Assembly: GCA_036510735.1 (NCBI GenBank)
Contig: DATCDK010000002.1
Location: 1-55,886, forward strand
Length of the DNA stretch: 55,886 nt
Reading direction: 5' to 3'
Source of the DNA: PALSA-607 sp036510735
Lineage (GTDB): Bacteria; Actinomycetota; Actinomycetes; Acidothermales; Acidothermaceae
Shown: positions 16,990 to 25,343 of the stretch, piece by piece
Position numbering within the stretch: the first letter of the stretch is position 1
Layout of the letters: each line of letters begins with the position of its first letter
Position numbers and translations under genes: made by a program
The notes under the pieces: generated by a model
Database searches by the model: none
What the model saw: only the letters and a program-made list of their open reading frames with translations
Told to the model about the DNA's origin: nothing

Positions 16990-18462
16990 GTGACGACACT
17001 GCCGCGAACCGAAGCCGAGATCGAGATCGTCGCCGAAGTCCGTGAGGGTGAATACGGCGGGAAGCTGGCCGCTATCGAACCGGGCGGAGCCGAGTTCATC
17101 CCGCTGTCGGAGCGGCACGGCAATCCGCTGCAGCTCCTCTGGACCTGGACCTCGCCCAACCTCGAATTCGCCACCGTGTTCGTCGGGGTGTTGGGTGTCG
17201 CCGCGTTCGGGCTGTCGTTCTGGCAGGCGACCGCCGCGCTGATCCTCGGCACCGCGCTCGGCTCCGTGACGCACGCCGTGCTGTCGTCGCAGGGGCCGAA
17301 GTTCGGCGTCCCGCAAATGATCTTGTCCCGCATTCCGTTCGGCTACCGCGGCAACTGGCTGCCGGCCGGGCTGAACTCGGTCACGGCGGGCATCGGCTGG
17401 TTCGCAGTCAACAGCGTCAGCGGCGCGTTCGCGCTGAACACGTTGACGCACATGCCGAAGTGGCTGTCGTTGCTAATCATCGTGGTCGCACAGCTGACGA
17501 TCGCGTTCTTCGGGCACAACCTGGCGCACGTCGTCGAGAAGTGGGCACTGCCGATTCTCGGTCTCGCGTTCCTACTCGCGGCGATCTCCATCTTCAGCAA
17601 GGCCAACGCGAGTGCGCCGCACGGGCCGAACGCGTCGTTCGGGCTTGGCGGAACGGGTGGCTTCCTGCTGACGCTCGGCGGCGCATTCGGCTACGCCGTC
17701 GGCTGGAATCCCTTCGCCTCCGACTACACCCGCTACATGAAGCCGACCACGTCGAGGCGCGCGGTCGGACTGTACGCGGGCTTGGGTGTGTTCGTGTCGT
17801 GCGTGGTGCTCGAAATGATCGGCGCCGCGTCGGCGACCATCGGCAAGTCGACCGATGCGTTGAACGACCCGACGAGTGCATTCACCGGGCACATGAGCAC
17901 GGCGCTGGCCGACTTCGTGTTGGTCGCGATCGCGATCGGTGCGGTCTGCGCGAACGTGCTGAACATCTACTCCGGCGCGATGTCGTTCCTCACCCTGGGC
18001 TTCCGGTTGCCGCTGGCGCTGCGACGCGCGATCGTCGCGGCAGTCGCTGGCACCATCGGCTTCATCGTCGCGCTGACCGGTTTGCACGACGCTGGCGAGA
18101 AGTACACCAACTTCCTGCTCGTCGTTGCGTACTGGATCGCGCCGTGGCTGGGCGTGATGTTCTCCGACATGCTGCTGCGCCGGCGGGTGCGCGTCGACGG
18201 ATTCCTCTTCGACACCAAGCACAATCCGTGGGCTGGTTGGGTCGCGATGGGCGTCGCCATGGTGGTGAGCATCTGGCTGTTCTCCGACCAGACCAAGTAC
18301 CTCGCGCCGATCCCGAAGGCACACCCCGCGCTCGGCGACCTGACGTTCGAGGTCGGCTTCGTGCTCGCTGCCGTGCTGTACGCGATCTTCTACAAGCTGC
18401 AGGGCGGCCGAAAGTCAGAGACGCTGGTCATCCCCGAATACGGCGCCGGCGCGAAGAAGTAA
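16990..18462 (+). CDS. NCS1-family cytosine/purine permease
   Basis: About 490 residues with twelve probable membrane helices and the NCS1 hallmarks: the N-terminal block LWTWTSPNLEFATVFVGVLG and GWNPFASDYTRYM in the middle. The frame opens upstream at 16894, but GTG 16990 is preferred because AGGAAGG (16977-16983) sits 6 nt before it. The family imports cytosine, uracil, allantoin, purines or hydantoins with H+ or Na+. The convergent neighbour is a CodA-like cytosine deaminase, so cytosine or an analogue is the best guess. The two genes meet at the palindrome 18516-18553 rather than forming an operon. Confidence 0.9.
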   Translation: MTTLPRTEAEIEIVAEVREGEYGGKLAAIEPGGAEFIPLSERHGNPLQLLWTWTSPNLEFATVFVGVLGVAAFGLSFWQATAALILGTALGSVTHAVLSSQGPKFGVPQMILSRIPFGYRGNWLPAGLNSVTAGIGWFAVNSVSGAFALNTLTHMPKWLSLLIIVVAQLTIAFFGHNLAHVVEKWALPILGLAFLLAAISIFSKANASAPHGPNASFGLGGTGGFLLTLGGAFGYAVGWNPFASDYTRYMKPTTSRRAVGLYAGLGVFVSCVVLEMIGAASATIGKSTDALNDPTSAFTGHMSTALADFVLVAIAIGAVCANVLNIYSGAMSFLTLGFRLPLALRRAIVAAVAGTIGFIVALTGLHDAGEKYTNFLLVVAYWIAPWLGVMFSDMLLRRRVRVDGFLFDTKHNPWAGWVAMGVAMVVSIWLFSDQTKYLAPIPKAHPALGDLTFEVGFVLAAVLYAIFYKLQGGRKSETLVIPEYGAGAKK

Positions 18463-18515
18463 CGGCTGCCCCGCGCCGTCCCACTTCCGCAACCCCCCGC
18501 CGTCCCACTGGGCAC

Positions 18516-18553
18516 TGAAGTCCAGCGCTCGTTCTTGCGAGCGCTGGACTTCA
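18516..18553. repeat. Palindromic intergenic element, type 1, copy B
   Basis: Perfect 16-bp stem, TGAAGTCCAGCGCTCG (18516-18531) and its complement (18538-18553), closed by the 6-nt loop TTCTTG. Read on the minus strand it equals copy A (4724-4763) at all but about one core position. It lies between two convergent genes and could end transcription in both directions. Confidence 0.8.
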
Positions 18554-18566
18554 ACACTCCGCGGGG

Positions 18567-19829
18567 CTAGGGGCGGAGGAAGGTCACTGGTTGTTCTTCG
18601 CCGTCCCAAGTCACGGTTGTTTGCGCTGGGGCGGTGCGAGCAACGACACGACCACCCCGGACGACGAGAAGCCGGCGTGATCCGAGCCGGATCGCGTCGG
18701 TGTCGGTGGGCGCGTCGAACACCACGAAGTCAGCAGCCGTTCCTTCGACGATGCCGTAGCCCTCGATGCCCAGGGCCGCGGCTGGGTTGACGGTCACCAT
18801 GTCGAGGAGCCGGCGCAACTCGTCGTCGCCGCTGTAGTGGCCGAGGTGCACGAAGACGAACGCTGCCTGCACGGGATCGCCGTACCCAAGCGGGTACCAC
18901 GGATCCATCACAGAGTCGTGGCCGATGCAGACGTTGACGCCGGCTTCCTGCAGCTGCTTCACGCGCGTGTGGCCGCGACGGATCGGTCCGGTGTCGAAGC
19001 GACCCTGCAGCACCGCGTTGTCGAGCGGGTTCGTCACCATGTGCATGCCCGCGCGCTTGATGTTGTTGACCAGCCGGTACGCGTACGCCGCGTTGTACGA
19101 GTGCATCGCGGTCGTGTGACTCGCCGTCACTCGGCCACTCATGTTTCGCCGAATCGTCTCGGCCGCCATCACTTCGACGAAACGCGAGTGGTCGTCGTCC
19201 GTCTCGTCGCAGTGGATGTCGACGCGCAGGCCGAACTCTTCCGCTAACGCAAAGGAGAACTGCACCGACTCGACGCCGTCTTCGCGAGTGAGTTCATAGT
19301 GCGGGATGCCGCCGACGACGTCGGCGCCGAGCTCGACGGCTTTGCGCATGAGTTCGCGGCCGCCGTCGAACGACATGATGCCCAGCTGCGGAAACGCCAC
19401 CAACTGCAAATCGATCTGACCGCGTGCCTCTTCGCGAATCTCGATCAGCGCGCGCAAGGCGGTGAGTTCGGGATCGCACACGTCGACGTGACTCCGCACG
19501 TGCTGAACGCCGTTGGCGAGTTGCCAGCGCAAGACCTCGCGCACGCGGCTTTTCACGTCGTCGACGGTGAGGTCTTTGACCCGCTCCCTCCACACCGCGA
19601 TGCCCTCGAACAGCGAGCCCGATCGGTTCGGCCGCGGCTGCCCGACGGTCAGCACGGCGTCGAGGTGAATATGCGGCTCGACGAGCGGTGGTGTCACCAG
19701 CGCACCTGCGACATCGATGACGTCGGGCGCGTCAGCCTCGGGTGGCGCAAAGAGGCCGCCGCGCACGCCGATGTCGGTCAGGCCCTCGGTGCCACGGATC
19801 TGCGCGTTTCGGATCAGCAGATCAAGCAT
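18567..19829 (-). CDS. codA: Cytosine deaminase (amidohydrolase family)
   Basis: 420 residues, close in length and plan to E. coli CodA. Metal ligands are His53 and His55 in VEPHIHLD, a His in HCDETDD (with the catalytic Glu), SHTTAMHSY, and the Asp in GHDSVMDPWYPLG. The last motif is typical of cytosine/isoguanine deaminases rather than dihydroorotases or atrazine hydrolases. It hydrolyses cytosine to uracil plus ammonia for pyrimidine salvage, in the cytosol, with Fe or Zn. Convergent with the NCS1 permease. It starts 15 nt after the stop of the lipoprotein gene upstream, so the two may share a transcript. Isoguanine or creatinine-like substrates remain possible. Confidence 0.9.
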   Translation of the reverse strand: MLDLLIRNAQIRGTEGLTDIGVRGGLFAPPEADAPDVIDVAGALVTPPLVEPHIHLDAVLTVGQPRPNRSGSLFEGIAVWRERVKDLTVDDVKSRVREVLRWQLANGVQHVRSHVDVCDPELTALRALIEIREEARGQIDLQLVAFPQLGIMSFDGGRELMRKAVELGADVVGGIPHYELTREDGVESVQFSFALAEEFGLRVDIHCDETDDDHSRFVEVMAAETIRRNMSGRVTASHTTAMHSYNAAYAYRLVNNIKRAGMHMVTNPLDNAVLQGRFDTGPIRRGHTRVKQLQEAGVNVCIGHDSVMDPWYPLGYGDPVQAAFVFVHLGHYSGDDELRRLLDMVTVNPAAALGIEGYGIVEGTAADFVVFDAPTDTDAIRLGSRRLLVVRGGRVVARTAPAQTTVTWDGEEQPVTFLRP

Positions 19830-19843
19830 GCGCTGAAACTACG

Positions 19844-20380
19844 CTACGGACACACGAGCGTGCCATGCATGGTCACGGACTTGCCCGACTCGTCCTTCGC
19901 AACAATTCCGTCGACATCGAAGCCCTTGCCATCGGTGTCGAGTGCCTTGTTCAGGAAGCCGGAGTCGAACTGGGTGTTGTCGGGGCCGAGGAAGCCAAAC
20001 TCGGTCGAGGAGATATCGCCGGTCAACGTCCCGGGCTTCCCAGTGAAGGCCGCGTCGAACGAGGCCGTGGTCGTCGGCCCACTGCCGACGCACAGAACGT
20101 TGGTCAAGGTGCCGCTGTATGAGCCATCGAACGTCACCGCACCCGAGCCCGCCGCCGCTGCCGGCGCACTCGCTGCCGAACCGACTACCGCGCTCGCGGC
20201 TGCGCTCGCGGGAGCCGCGCTAGACGCCGCTGCGCTGGTCGGTGCTGCGGCGGCCGCTGCGCTCGTCGATGCTGCCGCACTCGAACTCGGCGCCGACGAC
20301 GTCGCCTTGCTTTGGCACGCCGCGACCGTCAGCAACACCACGACAACGCCACCGGTCGCCACTAGGCGATGGATCCGCAT
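19844..20380 (-). CDS. Small hypothetical lipoprotein
   Basis: About 178 residues from ATG 20380, backed by GGGAG 6-7 nt upstream; a longer in-frame start at 20437 lacks this. Signal peptide MRIHRLVATGGVVVVLLTV with lipobox VAAC. An Ala/Ser-rich spacer of about 60 residues follows, then a small domain of about 95 residues ending GTLVCP (FDGSYSGTLTNVLCVGSG, LTGDISSTEFGFLG). No family recognised. The domain has two cysteines that could pair outside the cell. It precedes codA on the same strand, with no functional link evident. Confidence 0.75.
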   Translation of the reverse strand: MRIHRLVATGGVVVVLLTVAACQSKATSSAPSSSAAASTSAAAAAAPTSAAASSAAPASAAASAVVGSAASAPAAAAGSGAVTFDGSYSGTLTNVLCVGSGPTTTASFDAAFTGKPGTLTGDISSTEFGFLGPDNTQFDSGFLNKALDTDGKGFDVDGIVAKDESGKSVTMHGTLVCP

Positions 20381-20466
20381 ATTCGTCTCCCGAGCTCGCC
20401 CGGGACCGAGCGTCCGGGGTTGACGCCATGGCACCACCCCGGCGTAACGGCTGAGTAATGCGGAGC

Positions 20467-20507
20467 GTTGAAGCCGTACGCACGCAAGAACGAGCGCTGG
20501 ACGCCAT
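20467..20507. repeat. Palindromic intergenic element, type 1, degraded copy C
   Basis: The 20-nt core CGCAAGAACGAGCGCTGGAC (20483-20502) is identical to 4739-4758 in copy A, and TTGAAG precedes it at the same distance, but the left arm has diverged and no longer pairs fully. It lies 15 nt beyond the stop of the NlpC/P60 gene. Confidence 0.65.
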
Positions 20508-20521
20508 TGCTCCTTCGGCCG

Positions 20522-21772
20522 CTACGTCACGGGCACAAGTCGGCGTGCGCCTTCGTACTCGCTGGCAAATGGCTGGGCCGATAGCGACGAATACTCGACC
20601 GGACTCCCGGTCTGCAGCGAGCTCAGCATCATGTTGTTGCCGACGTAGATTCCGACGTGATGCACCAGCCCGCTGCTCGCGAAGAAGACCAGATCGCCGG
20701 GCTGCAGATCGGCTTTCGCGACGGCTTGCCCGACTCGTGCCTGCGCATCGGCATCCCGCGGAATCGTGATCCCGCGCAGCTCGAACACCAGATGCGTGAG
20801 CCCCGAACAGTCGAACCCGAACGCGGACGTTCCACCCCACAAATACTGCAAACCAAGAAAAAGCTTTGCAGTCCGGACGACGTCAGCTGCCGTCGCTGGC
20901 AACGGCGCCGCGCCTTTCGCTACAACATCAACGTCGGCCGCGCGCAATAGAACTGCGCGACCGTCGGGCAGCTGCGAATGCACCCACTTCACGTCGGCGG
21001 TCAGTGCTGGCAACCGGGTGGCCATGCTGACCTGGACAACGCGCGTCACCCCGTCGGTCGCGTAGGCCCACGCCGTCGGCGCGAGCACGACGAGATCATT
21101 GGCGGCTGCCGCCGGTGCACGGAAGGTCAGCTGGGCGGCGGGAATCCAGCCAGGATAGCCGCGCGCATCAAGTGGCGTCGGCTGGTCCGGGACGACAACG
21201 TGTGCCCATGTGCCCCGCCGCTTGTCGACGACCACCTTCTCGCCGAGCACGAGTTGGCTGTCGACGCGTCCATTGAGCGCCAGCCGCTGTGCGGTTGTCA
21301 TCGCGCTCAACCAGGCCGTCACCCCAGTCGGCTGCTGCAACTCAGCCGAGTCAACGGCACGCGGCGAACTCGGACTGTGCCACAACGTCGCGACGGACAC
21401 ATCGACGTACGCGACCCCAGTCACTGCCGCAGTCGTGGCGGACGGCGCTGCAACCGACGGAACCGTGCCAGACGAGACCGCGGCAGCCGAGACCGCGGCA
21501 GCCGAAACCACGACCGACGCGAGTGGTGCTGTGCTCACTGCCGGCGCGGACGCAACGACAGGCGCGGCGACCGGGGAAGCCGCCGGGGACGGCAAAGCCG
21601 CAGCCGGAACCGCAGCCGGAACCGGAACCGAAGCCGGAACCGAAGCCGGAACCGAAGCCGAAGCCGAAGCCGTCGGCGCGGCCGCCGACGAGCAGGCGCC
21701 CAGCAGCGTACTGATGGCAGCCAGGCTCAGCAGACCGCCGAGACGTGCCGCAGCTGACCGCCGTCCGACCAC
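20522..21772 (-). CDS. NlpC/P60 family cell-wall peptidase, lipoprotein
   Basis: 416 residues. A signal peptide ends in lipobox LLGACS, followed by about 90 residues of Ala/Pro/Val/Ser low-complexity linker encoded partly by short tandem repeats near 21610-21670. An SH3-like middle part follows (LWHSPSSPRAVDSAELQQP, GEKVVVDKRRGTWAHVVVPD). The C-terminal NlpC/P60 domain has catalytic Cys about 322 in FGFDCSGL and His in LVHHVGIYVG, with PGDLVFF between. The family cuts gamma-D-glutamyl-diamino acid bonds in peptidoglycan stem peptides. The lipid anchor and linker would place the enzyme in the wall. Start is GTG 21772. Confidence 0.9.
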   Translation of the reverse strand: MVGRRSAAARLGGLLSLAAISTLLGACSSAAAPTASASASVPASVPASVPVPAAVPAAALPSPAASPVAAPVVASAPAVSTAPLASVVVSAAAVSAAAVSSGTVPSVAAPSATTAAVTGVAYVDVSVATLWHSPSSPRAVDSAELQQPTGVTAWLSAMTTAQRLALNGRVDSQLVLGEKVVVDKRRGTWAHVVVPDQPTPLDARGYPGWIPAAQLTFRAPAAAANDLVVLAPTAWAYATDGVTRVVQVSMATRLPALTADVKWVHSQLPDGRAVLLRAADVDVVAKGAAPLPATAADVVRTAKLFLGLQYLWGGTSAFGFDCSGLTHLVFELRGITIPRDADAQARVGQAVAKADLQPGDLVFFASSGLVHHVGIYVGNNMMLSSLQTGSPVEYSSLSAQPFASEYEGARRLVPVT

Positions 21773-21791
21773 ATACCCACGCTACGTTGGC

Positions 21792-22514
21792 TCAGGCTTT
21801 GAGCGCAGTGAAGATGGCGGTGCACAGGCCGGCCGCCTTCATCGCCCACGCCGCGCCAGCCTCCTTCGTGATGCCGCCGAACACGGAGTTCGGATCGACA
21901 GCGACTTTGTAGTCGGTCACTGTCGACGTGGGCAATAACTCGCAGGTCACGGTGCCCTTGTGGGCGTAGATGTCCGGCATTCCCGCCAGGGTGGCCAGGG
22001 TGTAGACCGCGACGTCCCCGACTCCTGAGATCGGGTTCGGTGCGGCGTTCTCGGCGGTGAGGTCGGCGGTGTATTGCGACTTATCGGAATCCTGCGGGTA
22101 GACGGCGACCCGCATGCCGGCGTCGCACTCGAAGTGGTGATCCGGGTACACCCCAAACCCGGAGGAGTAGGTGATCGACGTGACCGGTGTGGTCACCAGG
22201 TCGTTGACCATTGCCGGCGTGATGCCGCCGCAACCGATCGGCGCCAGCGGCTCGCCCTCGCCACTTGCCGGCGCGGCCGATGCGACTGGCGCGGCCGGTG
22301 CGACCGAAGTGGCTGCCGCACTGCCGTTCTGCGCGGGCGGCGACGCACCATTCGTCGCAGCCGCCGAAGCGGTCGAGGTTGTCGCCTGAGTCGACGGGGT
22401 ACCGCTGCTGGCCGCGGCGGCCTTGGTCGAACCGGACGACGAGCACGCCGCGAGGTTCAGCCCCACCAGGCTGACGCCGAGAGCAACACCGAGAGTGGAG
22501 CGCAGCCTGAACAT
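21792..22514 (-). CDS. Hypothetical lipoprotein (DUF3558-like)
   Basis: 240 residues from ATG 22514, supported by AAGGGA 8 nt upstream (the frame is open to 22553). Signal peptide MFRLRSTLGVALGVSLVGLN with lipobox LAAC, then a 60-residue Ala/Ser/Thr linker. The roughly 150-residue domain has four cysteines (IGCGG, FECDAG, VTCELL, GLCTAI) and the phrase ISGVGDVAVYT, reminiscent of the actinobacterial DUF3558 lipoproteins. The match is by pattern only. It ends 20 nt before the NlpC/P60 gene starts, so the two are probably co-transcribed. Confidence 0.75.
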   Translation of the reverse strand: MFRLRSTLGVALGVSLVGLNLAACSSSGSTKAAAASSGTPSTQATTSTASAAATNGASPPAQNGSAAATSVAPAAPVASAAPASGEGEPLAPIGCGGITPAMVNDLVTTPVTSITYSSGFGVYPDHHFECDAGMRVAVYPQDSDKSQYTADLTAENAAPNPISGVGDVAVYTLATLAGMPDIYAHKGTVTCELLPTSTVTDYKVAVDPNSVFGGITKEAGAAWAMKAAGLCTAIFTALKA

Positions 22515-22612
22515 GGGTTGGTCCCTTCGAGACGTGGGATGCTTCGACCTCATTCCAGTAGGCGGCGGTAACGTCTCGGTAATTCCTGCGGCGTTCGTTG
22601 CGGCGGCGCGCG

Positions 22613-22858
22613 CTACCCCGCGCGCGTGCCGCTCATCACAACCTGGCGCCGGGCCGCCAGCGCCCGAGCAGCCTCGTTGGGCACATAGCCGAGTCCCGCG
22701 GCTATCGCCTGAACCCGAGCACGGGTCTCCGCCTTGACGTTCGGCTCGTTACAAAGCGCACGCGACGCGGTCGACTTCGATACTCCGGCAGCGCTGGACA
22801 CCTCTTCCAACGTCACCGACGGACGGACGAGCTGCAGCCTTCTCGCATTCGTGATCAT
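22613..22858 (-). CDS. Stand-alone LacI-type DNA-binding domain
   Basis: 81 residues: VTLEEVSSAAGVSKSTASRA is the LacI helix-turn-helix and GLGYVPNEAARALAARR covers the hinge-helix region. The frame then stops (VVMSGTRAG). Full LacI proteins continue for about 270 more residues with a sugar-binding domain, and there is no room for it before the next gene. GGGGAG stands 4 nt before ATG 22858, so it is probably translated. It is either a truncated regulator or a mini-repressor or competitor for LacI sites. Hinge position is intact, so dimeric DNA binding is conceivable but unregulated by sugar. Confidence 0.8.
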   Translation of the reverse strand: MITNARRLQLVRPSVTLEEVSSAAGVSKSTASRALCNEPNVKAETRARVQAIAAGLGYVPNEAARALAARRQVVMSGTRAG

Positions 22859-22986
22859 GTCGCTCCCCTTTTACCTTCGCCAAGCTGAGCTCCACCTCGG
22901 GCTCGAGAGCGACACTGGCAGGCACATGTGACGCGAACGTTGCCGCTGAGCAAAGCCCCGGTTACCGATTCGGGTTTTGGCGGCGG

Positions 22987-23439
22987 TCAGATGACGCGGT
23001 CGCGCACGAGCGTTTCGAGCACCGGCAGGGCCGCAGTCAGCACCGCGACCTGCTCAGGCTGCAGCCGCTCGATACGCGCCGTGAGCCCGGCGGCTCGCTC
23101 GCTCCACAGTTCATTGAGCGTTTCGCGGCCGGCCTCGCTGAGCTCGATGAGCGAGACGCGGCCGTCGGTCGACCCGTGGGCCTTTTGCACGAGGCCGAGC
23201 TCTTGGAGCGACGACACGACGCGGGTCGCGACCGGGGCGCCGATGAGTTCGTACCCGGCGAGATCGCTCATGCGGATCGACCCGAACTCTTCGATGGTGG
23301 CTAATGCCGATACCTGGGACGGCGTGAGGCCGGCGGCTCCGTGCTGGCGTATTGCTCGGGCGAGTCGCGAAATGACGAGCCTCAGCCTCGCGGCGGTCTC
23401 GGCGTCGGTACTGATAACCGTCGCAGTAGGCCGCGTCAT
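22987..23439 (-). CDS. MarR-family transcriptional regulator
   Basis: 150 residues, winged helix typical of MarR: LTPSQVSALATIEEFGSIRM, SDLAGYELIGAPVATRVVSSL and the wing GLVQKAHGSTDGRVSLIELS. ATG 23439 overlaps the stop of the MFS exporter gene by 4 nt (ATGA), so translation is coupled. It most likely represses its own operon through the palindrome at 25209-25234 and is released by the exporter's substrate. A longer in-frame opening to 23691 exists only antisense to other coding sequence and is not used. Confidence 0.9.
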   Translation of the reverse strand: MTRPTATVISTDAETAARLRLVISRLARAIRQHGAAGLTPSQVSALATIEEFGSIRMSDLAGYELIGAPVATRVVSSLQELGLVQKAHGSTDGRVSLIELSEAGRETLNELWSERAAGLTARIERLQPEQVAVLTAALPVLETLVRDRVI

Positions 23440-25193
23440 GTGCGGTCGTCCTGCAGCGCGAGCTCGCCAGGCACCGCACCGGACACGATCGCCGCATCGC
23501 CGCGGTGTTCGTGGTCTGGATGCGTGACCTCGACGTCGTCGCCGTGAATGTAGCGTTTGCCGCGCAGCATGGAGAAGATCGCGCCGACGATCGACAGTCC
23601 GATCGCGACCGCGAACACGATCACCAGACCGTGATGAAACGGCGACGCGATGAGGTTCGGGAAGAAGTGCTTGCCCGTCAACGTCGCCCACTGCGCATTC
23701 GACACGTGTGCCGCCGACTGAGAACCGAGCAACGTCTGTAGCGGGTTGAAGCCGAGGAACGACGCGAACAAGCTGCCCACCGGAGGTTGGTTAGCGATGG
23801 TGTGCGCTTGCGCGGCGCTGACGCCGTTGTCGGTCAAGCCCTTGAACATGGCTGAGGGCAACGTGTTGGCAAGGCCGACGATCATCAGCGAGAAGAAGAT
23901 GCCGATCGACAACACCATGCCGGAGTTGAGGAATGTCGCTTGAACGCCCGCTGCACCACCACGCTGCTCGGGCGGCACGCTGTTCATGATGGCGGTCGAG
24001 TTCGGCGCCGAGAACAACCCGCCGCCGATGCCGTTGAGCAGCACCAGCAAGGCAAAGATCCAGTAGGCGAAGTTCGTCGGCACGACCAGCAGACCGGCGA
24101 AGCTGCCTCCTACCACGACCATGCCGAGCGTCGACAGCGTTCGCGCACCGTGGCGGTCAGACAAGTAGCCGGAGACTGGGCCAGCGATCAGGAAGCCAAT
24201 AGTCAGTGGCAGCAGGTAAATACCGGCCCACAACGGAGTCGCTTCGTACTTGTAGCCGTGCAACGGCAACCAGATGCCCTGCAGCCAGATGATGAGCATG
24301 AACTGCATGCCACCGCGGGAGATGGCGGCAAGCAGTCCTGCGAATCCGCCGGTGGCAAACGCGCGGATCTTGAACAGCCGCAGGTTGAACATCGGCGAGT
24401 CGGAGTGCAGTTCGATCCACCCGAACGCGGCGAGCAGCCCGATGCCGACGACGAACGCGACGATCACCTTCGGCGCCGTCCAGCCCATGGTGTGACCGCC
24501 GTACGGCTGGATCCCGTACACGATCGCCGCGAGAACCGCCGTCAGCCCTACCGCGAAGGTGATGTTGCCCCACCAGTCGATGCGCGCCTGCACACGGCGT
24601 CCATTGTCTTTCAAGCTCTTGTACGCCCAGACGGTGCCGAACACGCCAACCGGAACCGACACCCAGAACACCAGCCGCCAGTCGACGACCGACAGCAGAC
24701 CGCCCGCGATGAGTCCGATGAACGAGCCGGCGATCGCCGCGACCATGTTGATGCCCATCGCGAGCCCGCGCTGTTCGGCAGGGAACGCGTCGATGATGAT
24801 CGCGCTCGAGTTCGCGAACAGCATTGCGCCGCCGACGCCTTGCAAGAGCCGCCACAGCACCAGCCACAACGCGCCGCCGCCGCCGCGCATCGGGTCGAGC
24901 GCCAAGATGATCGAGGCGACCGTGAACACCGCGAAGCCCGCGTTGTAGATGCGCACCCGGCCCAACATGTCGCCGAGGCGGCCCAGGCTCACGACCAGCA
25001 CGGCCGTGACGAGCATGTAGCCCATCATCAGCCAGAGCAGGTAACCCACGTTGCCGGGCGAGAGCGGGTTGATGCCGATGCCGCGGAAGATCGCCGGCAG
25101 CGAGATCAAGATGATCGAGGAGTTGATGGTCGCCATCAGCATGCCGAGCGTGGTGTTCGACAGGGCGACCCACTTGTAATGCGGGCTCGGCAA
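23436..25193 (-). CDS. MFS drug-efflux transporter, DHA2 type (14 helices)
   Basis: 585 residues with about 14 membrane helices. The N-terminal motif-A region reads LGRLGDMLGRVR, and RLLQGVGGAMLFANSSAIII is motif C-like. Members use the proton gradient to expel drugs or metabolites. A hydrophobic insert around residues 430-500 is soluble and extracellular in similar proteins. Start TTG 25193 is backed by GGGAG 6 nt before it. The MarR gene overlaps its 3' end, and a strong palindrome lies 16-41 bp upstream. Substrate unknown. Confidence 0.9.
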   Translation of the reverse strand: MPSPHYKWVALSNTTLGMLMATINSSIILISLPAIFRGIGINPLSPGNVGYLLWLMMGYMLVTAVLVVSLGRLGDMLGRVRIYNAGFAVFTVASIILALDPMRGGGGALWLVLWRLLQGVGGAMLFANSSAIIIDAFPAEQRGLAMGINMVAAIAGSFIGLIAGGLLSVVDWRLVFWVSVPVGVFGTVWAYKSLKDNGRRVQARIDWWGNITFAVGLTAVLAAIVYGIQPYGGHTMGWTAPKVIVAFVVGIGLLAAFGWIELHSDSPMFNLRLFKIRAFATGGFAGLLAAISRGGMQFMLIIWLQGIWLPLHGYKYEATPLWAGIYLLPLTIGFLIAGPVSGYLSDRHGARTLSTLGMVVVGGSFAGLLVVPTNFAYWIFALLVLLNGIGGGLFSAPNSTAIMNSVPPEQRGGAAGVQATFLNSGMVLSIGIFFSLMIVGLANTLPSAMFKGLTDNGVSAAQAHTIANQPPVGSLFASFLGFNPLQTLLGSQSAAHVSNAQWATLTGKHFFPNLIASPFHHGLVIVFAVAIGLSIVGAIFSMLRGKRYIHGDDVEVTHPDHEHRGDAAIVSGAVPGELALQDDRT

Positions 25194-25208
25194 CTTCGAC
25201 TCCCGGGG

Positions 25209-25234
25209 ATAGTTGCTTGACTAAAAGCAACTAT
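25209..25234 (-). promoter_or_regulatory. Operator palindrome of the MFS-MarR operon
   Basis: Perfect 10-bp arms ATAGTTGCTT (25209-25218) and AAGCAACTAT (25225-25234) with a 6-bp spacer. On the minus strand a TATAGT box (25235-25230) overlaps the first arm, so a bound dimer would cover the promoter. This is the size and symmetry expected of a MarR-family site. The -35 box is not clear. Confidence 0.7.
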
Positions 25235-25294
25235 ACGCTCGACCGAGCTGGCCGCCACCTTGAGTTCTGCCGCCGCGCTGCCCGACGCGCCGAG

Positions 25295-25343
25295 TGAAGG
25301 AATTCGGTCGTGTCCCGACGAAAATTTGAGCGTAATTCCTTCA
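25295..25343. repeat. Palindromic intergenic element, type 2, copy D
   Basis: Arms TGAAGGAATT (25295-25304) and AATTCCTTCA (25334-25343) around a 29-nt centre. Its reverse complement aligns along its length with 45546-45593, and its outer flank (CGCCGAG) matches the flanks of the type 1 elements. It overlaps the apparent 5' end of the decayed ATPase frame. Confidence 0.7.

Noticed and set aside
18867..19829. Adenosine or atrazine-type amidohydrolase identity for the CodA gene
   Set aside because: The GHDSVMDPWYPLG motif and the overall length fit cytosine deaminase better.
21610..21670. Short tandem repeats as a CRISPR-like array
   Set aside because: Units are 6-15 bp, have no spacers and encode a low-complexity Ala/Pro/Val linker in the NlpC/P60 lipoprotein.
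22987..23691. 234-residue form of the MarR protein
   Set aside because: The extra N-terminus is antisense-frame sequence within the MFS gene; ATG 23439 overlaps the MFS stop in the usual ATGA manner.
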